Positions 10,921 through 21,308 of a DNA stretch of 64,000 nucleotides are shown here, piece by piece; positions within the stretch are counted from its first letter, which is position 1; every line of letters starts with the position of its first letter. Location: the NCBI GenBank assembly GCA_017607445.1, contig JAEVHH010000004.1:2418001-2482000 (forward strand), read 5' to 3'. The notes below the pieces were generated by a model. It did no database searches, was not told the DNA's origin, and saw only the letters and a program-made list of their open reading frames with translations. The translations under genes were made by a program, and so were the position numbers. This DNA is from Histoplasma ohiense (Eukaryota; Ascomycota; Eurotiomycetes; Onygenales; Ajellomycetaceae).

Positions 10921-12741
10921 CTATTCAACTGCTGCTATAATCGTATCCTTTGGTCTCGGAACAATCTTATTGAGAATTGCCACACCCTCCACATGCCCCG
11001 TTTGCGGGAAGAAATCAAATCCTTTAATGCTCTCAATTTCATACCTCACTTCTTCCCCTTTGAAGTTTCCTCCCTGAACTAGTACGCCGACATCGCGCGC
11101 TTGGGTGTGCACATTGCAGCTTACATACACGACCCTCGCGGGTCCGTAAGATAGCAGTTGCTGTAAAAAGTTGTTATCGCAGCCCTTTCGCGGTGGGTCA
11201 ATAACAAGAAGAGTCTTATTAGGTGGATAAGGAACGTCCTTGAAAATGGCGGCTGCGTCAGCTGCTGCGAAACCAGTATTGGCAAGTTTGTTAGCACGGG
11301 CATTTCTACGGGCTGCTTCGATGGAATCAGCGGAGATGTCGATACCGAGGGACGAGAGAAATATGGGAGAGAGTGTGACGGTGAAGAGACCAGAACCAGA
11401 ATATGCATCTAGGAGGTATTTTAATTTAGAGGTGCGCTGCGTCGTAGAAGATGATGGTGGGGACGAGGACGAAGTTGAAGGCGGGAGAAGGGCATTTTCG
11501 CGGATATATTGGGTGAAGGGAGCTAGGATAGAGTTGTTGTTTTGGAAGAATTGGCCGGCCTTGTTCTGGAACTTGTAGTTGTCGACGTACTCAATTGACG
11601 TTGAGTTTTGGTCCGTGATGCAGCGCTTTTCTTCGATGTAGTCTGGATATTCCCTTCGGATTACCGGCTCATCGTGGACCGGTTGCCTTTCTTCAGAGGA
11701 CGCTCGTTCCGTGCCGTTTGGTGACCGCCGGCCGGGATCTTTGTTGTATCGTGTAGTGCTTTCTCTTAATAAGAGAGTGGCGCCTTTGCTATAAGTATGC
11801 AGGCTCTTGGCCACTCTCTTGCGCTCACGTTTCATCCCCAGTCTAACAATATCTGTTCCCAAAGGACAGTCCTCGATATCGATAACAGTTCGTCTACCCT
11901 TAAGCATGAACCCAATAGGCGGCATCTCCGACTCCTCTCCGTCCGCACTGCCACGTTGGATCCGAGTCGGCATGGGGAAATGGGGTGTCAGTTTTGTTCG
12001 ATAGCCGTATTGCAATGGCGAAGCCATGGTATCACGAATTGCAGGAATTAATTCAGGTAGCAACCCCGAAAAATTGGTGTATGCCTTTTCTAGGATCCTC
12101 CTCTTGTGCTTCAACTGGTCCTCGTAGGGAAGCATCTGGAGTTGGCATCCTCCACACTTGGCGAAGTACTGGCATTTAATAAGGGAGTCGTCGCGCTGAG
12201 GGGACGGCGTGATAACTTCAAGTAGATCTGTCACGCTGTAAGACTCCTCGTGCATTGTCTTCACAACCTTAACTCGAGCTCTATCTCCCGCAACCGTAAA
12301 TGGTACGACGTAGACATGGTCGAATAAAGGAGAAAGCGCCAGGCCATCTCCCGTGGAGGATATCTCGTATACAGTAACTTCAGTCTCTGGGAAACTCTCG
12401 CTTTTGTGCTTGCGCGTAACTGTTGGTACTTTTTCTGCGTTATCCTGCTTTGCTTGCTCTGCGTCTTCAGCATGTTTCCTCAATAGCGCCTCCACATCCA
12501 ACAACAGCACCTGTTCTGTATCGCCTTCCTTAATATCCTTTGAAACCTTCTTCTTCTTGTGCTGCGGACCTCCTCGTTGATTTGCCCTTCTGTGCGGGTT
12601 TTGGGGCATTCTATGAAGCTCTTGCCGCCGCCCGTGAAATGGTCTGGAGATAAAACGTTGGCTTCGGGATATATGAAGACTGGAGATTTCAAAACTGGAT
12701 CGCGCATAGAATAGCAGCGCCCTAGCAGCCGAATTAAACAT
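10921..12741 (-). CDS. TRM2: tRNA (uracil-5-)-methyltransferase Trm2/RumA family
   Basis: It methylates U54 of tRNA to ribothymidine using S-adenosylmethionine. The ORF is intronless. Counting from the upstream in-frame ATG at 12795, the protein has 624 residues; from the ATG at 12741, chosen here, it has 606. In the longer numbering a TRAM-type RNA-binding domain spans about 138-195. The Fe-S-type cysteines are C208, C214 and C217 (in CQYFAKCGGCQLQ) and C310. The SAM loop is DAYSGSGLF at 463-471, followed by DPPRKGCD at 533-540 and the catalytic Cys560 in YVSCN. Residues 19-60 are Arg/Ser-rich without acids, which suggests a mitochondrial presequence. Met63 begins a basic stretch that could start a nuclear/cytosolic form. 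The insert before LLDAYSGSG is Ser/Pro-rich. It is divergent from the uS5m gene. Confidence 0.95.
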   Translation of the reverse strand: MFNSAARALLFYARSSFEISSLHISRSQRFISRPFHGRRQELHRMPQNPHRRANQRGGPQHKKKKVSKDIKEGDTEQVLLLDVEALLRKHAEDAEQAKQDNAEKVPTVTRKHKSESFPETEVTVYEISSTGDGLALSPLFDHVYVVPFTVAGDRARVKVVKTMHEESYSVTDLLEVITPSPQRDDSLIKCQYFAKCGGCQLQMLPYEDQLKHKRRILEKAYTNFSGLLPELIPAIRDTMASPLQYGYRTKLTPHFPMPTRIQRGSADGEESEMPPIGFMLKGRRTVIDIEDCPLGTDIVRLGMKRERKRVAKSLHTYSKGATLLLRESTTRYNKDPGRRSPNGTERASSEERQPVHDEPVIRREYPDYIEEKRCITDQNSTSIEYVDNYKFQNKAGQFFQNNNSILAPFTQYIRENALLPPSTSSSSPPSSSTTQRTSKLKYLLDAYSGSGLFTVTLSPIFLSSLGIDISADSIEAARRNARANKLANTGFAAADAAAIFKDVPYPPNKTLLVIDPPRKGCDNNFLQQLLSYGPARVVYVSCNVHTQARDVGVLVQGGNFKGEEVRYEIESIKGFDFFPQTGHVEGVAILNKIVPRPKDTIIAAVE

Positions 12742-13041
12742 AGGTGGGTGATGGTATAGCACATTAATATGTACATATAGACATCGTTTTGGCATTTACT
12801 GCGTATATTTCTAATATTTTTTTTTTTCTCTTGGGAACTTTCCTTCGACCAATCAACGTTGCGGGAAAAGTTCACCCTGGCAAAATTTCTCCACCAAATA
12901 CCAAGAAAAAAAAAACCACAGCATCAAATCGACAAACTAGGCGAGTCAACGGGTTCGCCCACATCTACCACGACGTTCTCTCTCCTCAATTGATCGTCGC
13001 CAGTGAGGCCAGTATCGGCCTCACCAGCTGCTCCCCTCACC
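12742..13041. promoter_or_regulatory. Bidirectional promoter between TRM2 and uS5m gene
   Basis: Only about 300 bp separates the start codons of two divergent genes, both linked to translation. The region holds a T-run near 12818-12828 and an A-run near 12904-12916. No specific factor site is identified; the shared-promoter role is inferred from geometry. Confidence 0.5.
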
Positions 13042-14373
13042 ATGAGTCTCGCACGCCCGGCCCGTTGTCTCTTCTGCTCCCTATCACGGGCTCCGCTATC
13101 TTCAATCTCGCGTCGACAATTCCACCAGTCACTTTCTCAATATACGAAGAATGAGAAGAATGATGTAAAAAATGAGGAAAAAAATCCACGTTCCGTTAAG
13201 CCCCCTCGGAAACTCAAACCAAAAATGTTCAAACCGTACTCGGAGGAAGACAGGAAACGCCTTGCGGAGGAGTACACACCGGAGCAGATCGCCGCAATTG
13301 AAGCGGGTGAAAAGAGCATCAGGCCCGAAGATATGGCTCAACAATTTCACCAGAGAGATGACCAGTGGGCACTCAAGTACCTAGATGACTTCTCCACCGT
13401 TGAACCTGTCGTCGACCACCATATCCGCCGCCCAATGACCAAGAGCGTCCCGATCCCACGCATGAAAACAGAGCAGGAATTGATGACAGAGGTTGCCAAC
13501 TATCTCGAACAGATGTCTGAGGAAGATGCCGAAAACAATCCGGAAAAGATCTTTGAGTTCATGGATGAGATGAACCTTGTGAAGGATCCCGTCGACGAAG
13601 CCTCCTCGTTGGTTCCCGATATTACCCAGCCGTACGAAACAATAGATAACATAGGCGGAGGTCCGAATCTCCAACTTAGAAAAGAAGATCTAAAGCGACA
13701 AGCACAGGATCCAAATATTTTAGAGGCTGAAGATCCTGAAATCCAACTGGATTACGAGAAAGTTTCCCGTGCGACTGGTTGGCCTGTACGCACACTCAAG
13801 GGCTTACAGGTTAAAGCTTTGGTAAAGAGAATGGTTTCCAACCAAACCCGTCTAGGTAAAATCCGCCAGACTTCGATTCTTTCAGTTGCGGGAAACGGCA
13901 AGGGCCTGTTGGGTATCGGGGAAGGCAAATCTCGCGACTTTGGAGAAGCGTTGATGCAGGCGCATGCTCGAGCTATTCGAAATATGCGACCCGTTCTGAG
14001 ATATGAGGATAGAACCATCTACGGAGATGTACGGGGGAAAGTAGGCGCTACAGAATTACAATTGATGCATCGGCCACCAGGTATAGACAATTATGCCCCC
14101 CAACGTAACTGATTGCAATCTAGTCACGCTAACATGCATCCTCTTTCCGCCCAAGGTTTCGGTCTCCGTTGCCAACAAAGTATCTGGGAGATGTGCCGTG
14201 CAGCGGGTATTCGCGATTTGGCCGCCAGAGTCACGCGATCCCGCAACAAGATGAACACAGTCAAAGCCACGTACGAGGCGTTGATGAGCCAAAAGGATCC
14301 TGAAGATATAGCCCGCGCCCGAGGCAGAAAGCTGGTTGACGTGAGAAAGGTATATTATGCTGGAGCTCAGTAA
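13042..14373 (+). CDS. MRPS5: Mitochondrial small ribosomal subunit protein uS5m
   Basis: This is a structural protein of the mitochondrial 28S/30S-type subunit. Two exons (13042-14080, 14156-14373) give 418 residues. The ATG at 13042 (context CACCATGAG) is preferred over one 13 codons upstream because it opens a typical presequence, MSLARPARCLFCSLSRAPL, followed by SSISRRQFHQS. The S5 N-terminal double-stranded RNA-binding domain appears as RMVSNQTRLGKIRQTSILSV, GNGKGLLGIGEGKSRDFGEA and the AIRNMRPV stretch. The C-terminal S5 domain includes GFGLRCQQSIWEMCRAAGI and ends KLVDVRKVYYAGAQ. The intron splits the GF codon of PPGFGL exactly. A long charged mitochondrial extension (about residues 40-240) precedes the S5 core, as in other fungal mitoribosomal S5 proteins. 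Confidence 0.95.
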
Positions 14374-15042
14374 AATTGATGTTCGGCAGCGCACTTTTTC
14401 TTTGTATTTTCTCCTACACTTCCTCCCTTACATTTCACTGGTTTGAACAGACCTTCCAATTTATCTGTACAACTTCTGCTTGTCATACATTGGATAGTGA
14501 GACATTGTCTTGATAGATAGCGTTACGGGATATGGTTTTGCTTTACCCTACCAAACTTCATATTTGCCTAAGTTCTTGCCTGTATACTACCAACTTCCCC
14601 TATATTACAGTTATGGCATATACTATAGTTAAATTTCTGTGTTTTGATATAAGATATGGTGTTTCTGTTCCACTCACCTGCCTCATTCTCGTCCATCGAC
14701 GGTCAAAGGCACAATAACATTGAATACCAAACTCTGCATAAGTCCTGGCTAAATAGCAAACGTAAATAGAAAATATAAAGTCACGCATTCGAACTCCATT
14801 CGCCTTAGTTGCCCATTCCTAAATCCACGTCCTGTGGATAGAAAACCCGCAAAATGACGAAGCTGACAACGCCATCTATCCAACCACCTAGCTAGCCAGC
14901 TAGCGACGCGGCCAATTGCCTCAATGCATATCATTCACGTACATGAATAGCTTATTTACCCCGTCCCCTCCAATTAATCCCCTTCGCTATACCCACTATA
15001 ACGCCCCTCCTCGCCATAATGGTGATGATGCTGCTGCTACTG
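14374..15042. other. Intergenic, 3' ends of uS5m and DAD3 genes
   Basis: About 670 bp between two convergent stop codons. It is AT-rich with no supported gene. Just upstream of the DAD3 stop on the plus strand there is a GATGATGCTGCTGCTACTGC-type triplet run (15021-15047) that forms its 3' end. Confidence 0.5.
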
Positions 15043-15713
15043 CTACTCATGACCAAGCTCAGGCCCATGCCCTTCCCCGCTACCCCCCACCCTATCCTCC
15101 CCATTGTAAATCTGCTGCTGCAACACAATACTATATACACTCGCCTTGAGCAGCGTGCACACCGTTGCCGTTTTTCGTTCTAGGAGACGTAGGGCATCGA
15201 GCGTCTCCGCAGCGGGGCGGGTAGAGAGGTGAGCGAGGGAGTCAGAGAGCTATTTCGTTGTGATAAACAAATATGCGAAAAAGTGAGGTTGTTAGCTGAT
15301 TTTCTTGCTTATCATTTTTTTTTTTAAAAAAAAAAAAAAAAAAATTAAATAAAATAAAATTAATAAAAATAAATCGCTTTTAAATTTCACGTTCAAACCG
15401 TCTCAAATGAACCCGTGGCGAAATGCAAAGGATAGGGATGTATAACAACCTTATTCATATTCCCTAATAACCTCGCATACTCATTTAGCACTTCTTGTTC
15501 CAGCGGGGAAAGGAGTGGGTTTTCGCGGAGGAGGGGATTGGTCGTCGGGTCAGTTGAGGTCCCTGTTGCGATGGTTGCGGGGACGTCATTGTTATTATTA
15601 TCTTGAGCGGTAAGGCCGATATCTGCGTCTGTGTCGATATCAATGTCGAGATTATGGTGGTTGGCGGAGGAAGATAGGGGACGCGATGAGAGGGAGGATG
15701 CCGGGCGGGGCAT
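15043..15713 (-). CDS. DAD3: DASH complex subunit Dad3
   Basis: Dad3 is part of the Dam1/DASH ring that couples kinetochores to microtubule plus ends. Two exons (15713-15450 and 15249-15043) with a 200-bp intron give 156 residues. The conserved core crosses the splice site. Exon 1 ends with NPLLSPLEQEVLNEYARLLG and NMNK. Exon 2 opens LSDSLAHLSTRPAAETLDAL and continues to RLLERKTATVCTLLKAS and VYSIVLQQQI. These are the hallmark helices of Dad3. The fungal protein is usually shorter. Here the first 60 residues are Ser/Asp/Asn-rich filler and about 20 Gly-rich residues follow the core. Reading exon 1 alone would give a false 106-residue protein ending in intron sequence. The intron holds an oligo-A/T stretch (about 15316-15345) that may pose sequencing or assembly risk. 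Confidence 0.93.
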
Positions 15714-17614
15714 TTTTTTTTTTTGTTTCTGTTTTTCGTTCCCTTTGCCTTGTCTCCTTGCTTGTTTTCCCTTTCTTTTGGTTGAAGGGTGGGTATTAGA
15801 TGCGAAAGCTTAGGAGAGATCGGAACGCGTGGTGATGGATATCGCAGCAGGAATGTATGGGTTCAACTGGTAAATCAATGAATGGAATGACGCTGAGAAA
15901 GTTGCCAGAGAGCACGGTAGTGCAAATAAATATTATTTGACCACCGTGCCTGTAGTTGTACTATGGATATGTTGGTTGATATTATTTAGTTTGGAAGTGA
16001 TTAAAATCACAAGTGAGAACCTTTTCGGAATTCCTTCAAAGAACTACTCCAACAATGAGGTGTAAGGGTAGTTACTAATCCTATAAAACTACTTACTAAA
16101 TAAAGAAGAAAAAAGCTATGGAAATAAATGAAATAATGCTGAAACTAAAATATATAAAAAAATTATCTAAATAGACGTGATATGAGTAGGCATAACTCAG
16201 ACAGCTGGACACTACGCAGTATGTAAAAAAGTACCCATGCTCGCAAAACCAATGGTACTCAAATCACTTCATCTCCTTGTCATCTCTCTCTCCCTGTCTG
16301 TACGACCTGCGCGCACAAGTACGACAATGTGGGAATGGAGCATCGAACCGCTTATTCCCCAAGAATATCACAAGCTGAACGGATCAAAGGGGAAAATACA
16401 GGTGGACAAGAAAAAGCCACAATCGCAGTGTAGCTAGAACCGGCATTCGTAATGAGGAAATATTTTGGCCGCGGAAGAGGTGGCAAAGTGCTACTTTCTC
16501 TCTCATCCTTCTTCTTTTATCGGAGTTGTCGGGGGAGAAGGCAGGTGCAATCCCAAACGAATAATCAAACTCAATCCTCCAAGAGGGAGCAAAATAGGGT
16601 TAGTGTGGATACTACCGTATGGCGCTCTGGGAAGATCATCAGCGTCCCTGGTGAATATAACGAGTCCTTGAGCCATAAGTACGATCATCGTTATCTGTGG
16701 GCCGTCAGTTCAGGAGGCCAATTGGAATTCGATGGATGGATTTGAGAGAGAAATAACTTTGTGAGAGAGAAATAACTGATGTGGGAAGTAGGAAATGTAG
16801 AGAGGAAATGGGCAAGAGAGGGAGCATTGCAAAACGCTCAACACGAGGCAGAGAGCAATCAGCCTCAATGATCCCCTTCATAGCTCAACGGGTTGTTCAA
16901 TTTTCCTTTGTCCTCTCCTGCCGTGCAAGCAGGCGTGGAACGTGGCAGAGGGAGGGAGAGGTTGGGTAGTGGAAAGACGGAATGAGGTTCCTCCTCTCGA
17001 CAGCGGATTTGTCCAACAAATGAGATATAACGAGTCAACAAGCAGAAACGGAAAACCGAAGAAAGCAGAGGTAGGGAGCCAGAACCCTACACATATGAAT
17101 AATATCGCCAAAACGGTTTAAAAAGAAAAACGGATGGGTCTTGAAATAAAGTGTACAGCAAACAGGCAAAAAAGAGGGATAAAAAAGTACCCTTTAAGAC
17201 CAAGGCGAGCAAATACACTCCGAACACCCCTACTATGGATTCTTTGGCTTGAGAAAAGAGGAATAGTAAAAATAACAACGCATCAAAAAGCTGGATACAG
17301 GCTTTTTTTTTCACCAAAAAAATATCGAAGTCCGTGGAATCGATAGTTACTCTTCATCTTATCGGCGCCGATCAATTCTTTGTTCTTTCTTCCTCCGTGT
17401 TTTCGAACGAATAACCTGTTGAGGATCATTGCGGAGTGAGTGGAAGATCTTCTCGAATCGAATACACATATGCGCAAGGCGCGCATGCGATCCTGAATGG
17501 ACGAAATGGGGACATGCTTGTTAAATATCTGAAAAATGCGCCAATAGGATCCCCTTTCCCCCCCATTTTTACCAGGATGAAATAAACGGAGAGACTAAGT
17601 TTCCCCGTTTAAAT
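15714..17614. other. Intergenic, DAD3 promoter and 3' region of kinase gene
   Basis: About 1.9 kb. The first part (15714-15790) is T-rich promoter DNA of DAD3. From 15950 to 16200 the DNA is strongly AT-rich. From 16440 to 17320 there are purine-rich blocks that generate several short, low-complexity ORFs. I see no conserved protein, no RNA gene and no clear repeat family. Confidence 0.45.
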
Positions 17615-19951
17615 TCACCGCCTATTCGACGGCGACGGCACACGATCATCAATCATATGATGTCCAAGTTCCTCCCCGTCATGGTGAAGCGTGACGCTAT
17701 TGAAGTCCTCAAAGGGATCCGGCACCGCTTCCCCCGATGGAGTTGTTAGCCCGGAGTCCAGAGGTACTCCCTTGGCCTTTGCCGAGCCGCCGATATCAAC
17801 ACTACCGCTTTCTTTGACATTCCGGAAGTTGATTGTATCGGTTGCTCGGCCTTGGTGTGGTATCATGGGCGGTTTCATGTGGCGAATAAGTGCCCACTGT
17901 GTGGTACGGAAGAAAGGATGAGTTTTCACGTCCGAAGCGCCTGCGCGTGCTCCTAGTCGGCGGGTTTCATCTTTGATGAGGAGCTTGCGGATGAGGGATT
18001 TGCAAATACTTTTGAAGCAGGGAAGGTTAGTGAGTGGTTGGTTGACATTTTTTTTAACATTGCAGCATGAAATTAATCATTTATATGCAAACTTACTTCG
18101 ATATCTGCGGCGAACCTGAACTCTCCGGGAACGGTACTTCATCCCTTAATATGTTGGCAAAGGTGCCGTTGCGACTCTTGCCCTTGAATGGCGTGGTCCC
18201 AAAGAGCATCTCGTATATCAAGATGCCTAGGGTCCACCAATCAACGGCGCTCGTATGTCCATCACCCTTGATAACCTCCGGCGCGATATATTCCTCCGTT
18301 CCTACGAACGAATTCGTTCTGAAGTCGGCGATACATGACTTGGTATCTATGGTTGGTAAAGACGTGGGCGAGGCACCATTGCGACCTATGATCATAGTTG
18401 GAGCCCCACCGGGTCCCGACTGTTTCGACAGATCGAAATCTGAGAGCATTATGTGTCCTGACTGGTGTAATAAGATATCTGCCACGAATGTACAATATTA
18501 GTAAAACAAAAATTGAGCGTAACGAAAAAGGGTCAGTGGTCTTACTCTCGGGTTTGAGATCACGATAAATGAATCCCATGAGATGAAGGTATTCCAAGGC
18601 AGCAGTTACTTCAGCAGCATAAAAGCGGGCATCGTCTTCGGGGATACTTTTGCCAGGGCGTGTTTGAAGAGCTGTATTTCGATTTAGCCATGGCATCCTT
18701 TACGTCCATTCATAATAAGCATTGTCAATTTTACCTCTGAAAAACTCGCCGCCACTGCAATACTCCATGCACAGATATAGGTGATCCTCGGACTGGAAGG
18801 AATGATATAACGTGACAATAAATGGATGGTTGCTTGTAGCGAGAATCTCCTGTTCGGCCAGAGCTCTCTTGATCTTATTCCGCTTGATCATCTCCTTCTT
18901 GCTTAGGACTAAGAGAGTAAGAGAAAAAACCCCACCGTCAGTCAGGACATGAACATCCTCGCAAACGCACAAAAACTAAACCCAGAGTAGAAAATGATTT
19001 CCAACACTCACCTTTCATCGCATACAACCGACTTGACTTCTTCTCCCTCACCAAATATACTTTCCCCACATCCCCTTTCCCAATCAACTTGATCTTATCA
19101 AAACTCCCAGGCCCAACCTCAACATTCCGCACCTTGATAGAATTTGAGCTATACGTCCTCCTAAATGCAATAGGATTACGATTCAAGCTTGGCGGGGGAA
19201 GATTCGACAGCTCATCCACACCGGGCACCGCGAGCGAATTACTCTTGGACGGCGCATCAACCAAGCTCAGTCTGGCCCCGTCGCTGACACCAACACCACC
19301 AGTAGCAGCACCATGTTCCACCAACGGCTCTTTCCCCAGCTCCGCTGTCCTCGGCCTCTCATCCGATTTGCCAGTAGAAAACAATCCCTGCGCATTTGGT
19401 GCGGATGCGACCCTTCTCAACTTTCTCGCTAGCTCCTCTTTGCCCGCCGTTGTGGCCTGGTCTCCAGCCGCGACACCATCCACCTGCAACTCAGGAGTAT
19501 CGGCATTGACCGAGGACACGCTGCCGTCGTTCCGATGTCTCAGAGCCGGGTGGCCCTGATGAGCAAAGTACGGATTCGCATGGGCAGTCGGGGACATGCC
19601 TTCGTCTAACGGGTTTCCTTCACTGGCGGTTGTCGTCGATCGATTTCTGGTAATAGTGGGAAGAAAACGCGACTGCCGGAAGGTCATCTTGGTCTCCGAT
19701 TTACCCGACCCAGAGGAGCCAGCGTTCTGGCCAGCAGCGCCATGGGAGCTGTCGCTATTGTTGTTGTTGCTATTACTGTTTGTGGAGGACGAGCTGTTGA
19801 TGCGGAAGAAGTTCTTCAACTTCGTAGGGAAATGGGAGGAGTCATTGGAGGAGTGTTTCTTCGTGGCCAATGATATGCCGGCGAAGTTGCTGCGTTTCTC
19901 ATGTCTCACGCCGCTGGTCTGCCCAGAGGAGGAGGTGAAAAGTTGTGTCAT
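17615..19951 (-). CDS. nrc-2: AGC protein kinase, NRC-2 / Fpk1-Kin82 type
   Basis: This is a flippase-kinase-type Ser/Thr kinase. Family members phosphorylate aminophospholipid flippases and affect polarity and conidiation. Five exons (19951-19012, 18908-18735, 18671-18546, 18478-18097, 18008-17615) give 671 residues. The first 280 residues are Ser/Asn-rich and disordered. The kinase domain shows the glycine loop GKGDVGKVYLV, the ATP Lys in YAMK, a short HRD variant YRDLKPEN, and DFD in place of DFG (LSDFDLSK), which is typical of this family. The activation segment after DFD is long, ending SFVGTEEYIAPEVI. AGC-tail elements follow: HPFFRTTQWALIR and a final PDPFEDFNSV hydrophobic-motif-like segment. 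All introns fall between conserved kinase subdomains. The exon-4 donor overlaps an in-frame TAA, so retention of that intron truncates the kinase at once. Confidence 0.96.
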
Positions 19952-21308
19952 CTCCTCTTTCTTTTACCTCTATAAGTAGATATAAATAGAAACACAGTTA
20001 TTTTAGCAAACAGAAATATCCTTCGTCTACTCGATTATCTTTCTCCCCTTCACTTTCTTTCTTTTTTTTTTTTTTTTTTTTTCTTTTAAAAAAAGAAAGG
20101 AATGAAACGAAAAATGGAACGTCCGAAGTTGGGTTCCTTTGGTTAGAACTCAAGAACGGCGAGTGGGTCACAAAGACGTTGAGAGTTGGGCGGACGAGGA
20201 AGGGGACGACGGCGACGGCGACGGCGGAGGGGTGCGAGACACGGTCGGGCAGGTTTCCTTGAATCGAAACGGGCACCGTGAGGCAAAGCGGACAAGTGGA
20301 CCAAAAGTCAAAAAGAGTTTCAAGTCCCAAGAATAGGCAGGAGTCCGGACCATGAAATGGTGGGGTTCAACAGCTCAAGGCAAGGGATGCGGGAAAAAAA
20401 AAAAGAAAAAGAAAAAAAAAATCCAGGCTCTTGGACTATTTTTGTATATGCTGTGCCCGCCCACGGATGACTCTTTCACAAACAGGGCTTTATCAAGGTG
20501 TGTCTGTTTGTCTTCCTAAGGTTCAGAGCAGCAAACGGCTCTCTGGATCCAATGGGGGCTGGGCAGCCGGACAAGAGGTTTCTCCTGGGACCACGAACAT
20601 GGATAGTAGCTAGGTAGAGACACTGACACACAGATAAGAAGCCCACCCGCTGGTTGATAGATAGACGGTTTGATGCAGAGGTTGTTGACTGTGGGAGCGA
20701 GCCTTGGTGATGAGATGGGTTGGTGGCTGTCTGGAGCGATGGAGAGGCTGGACAGTGAAAGCGCGCCTTTGATTGGGTAAGCAGCCTCACTTGTCGCTGG
20801 AGGTGGAGAATCTTGGCAGCGCAATTGTACGGCAGCACAAGGCACTCCGCCGCACTCGCTCTACAGTATTCAAAGGCTATTATTATATACGCGAAGGCGG
20901 AAAGTGGATTAACACCCGGCCGGGATCCTCACTCCCCTTTTATTTTTTGGGAATCTTCAAGCAAATTATTTATTTGACTAGCTATCAGGAACGAAACAGT
21001 GTATTGCTGCGGATTTCCTAGAACTCAAAAACGTTACGGTAAGAAAGTGTCATTGTTTTTCTTCTTTTCTTTTCTCTGCTTTCCGCCCACCAAGGCAATC
21101 AAATGTCAGATTAATCATGTAGTCATTATTCATCACCCCACAGCAACCAAACAAAGCATAATACGTCAATCAATAATGCAGCGGCAAGTCCAGTTTTTGG
21201 CCTCCTTCTCTACCCCGACCATATTCAAGCTGTGACAAATGTCAATTCCTGTCAATTTGCTACAAACAATATTTTTTTCCCGGTGTTGGGCAGGGGCTTT
21301 TTGATTTT
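19952..21308. other. Intergenic, kinase promoter and 3' region of 915-aa gene
   Basis: About 1.36 kb. It contains a T-run of about 20 nt at 20067-20082 and its surroundings, a (GGCGAC)n-like GC-rich stretch at 20205-20225 and an A-rich run at 20395-20420. The minus-strand ORF over the A/T run is a poly-Lys artefact. The region is the likely promoter and leader of the kinase gene. No other gene is supported. Confidence 0.45.

Noticed and set aside
15393..15713. 106-residue single-exon Dad3
   Set aside because: The C-terminus after NMNK is intron; the second exon with the conserved helix lies at 15249-15043.
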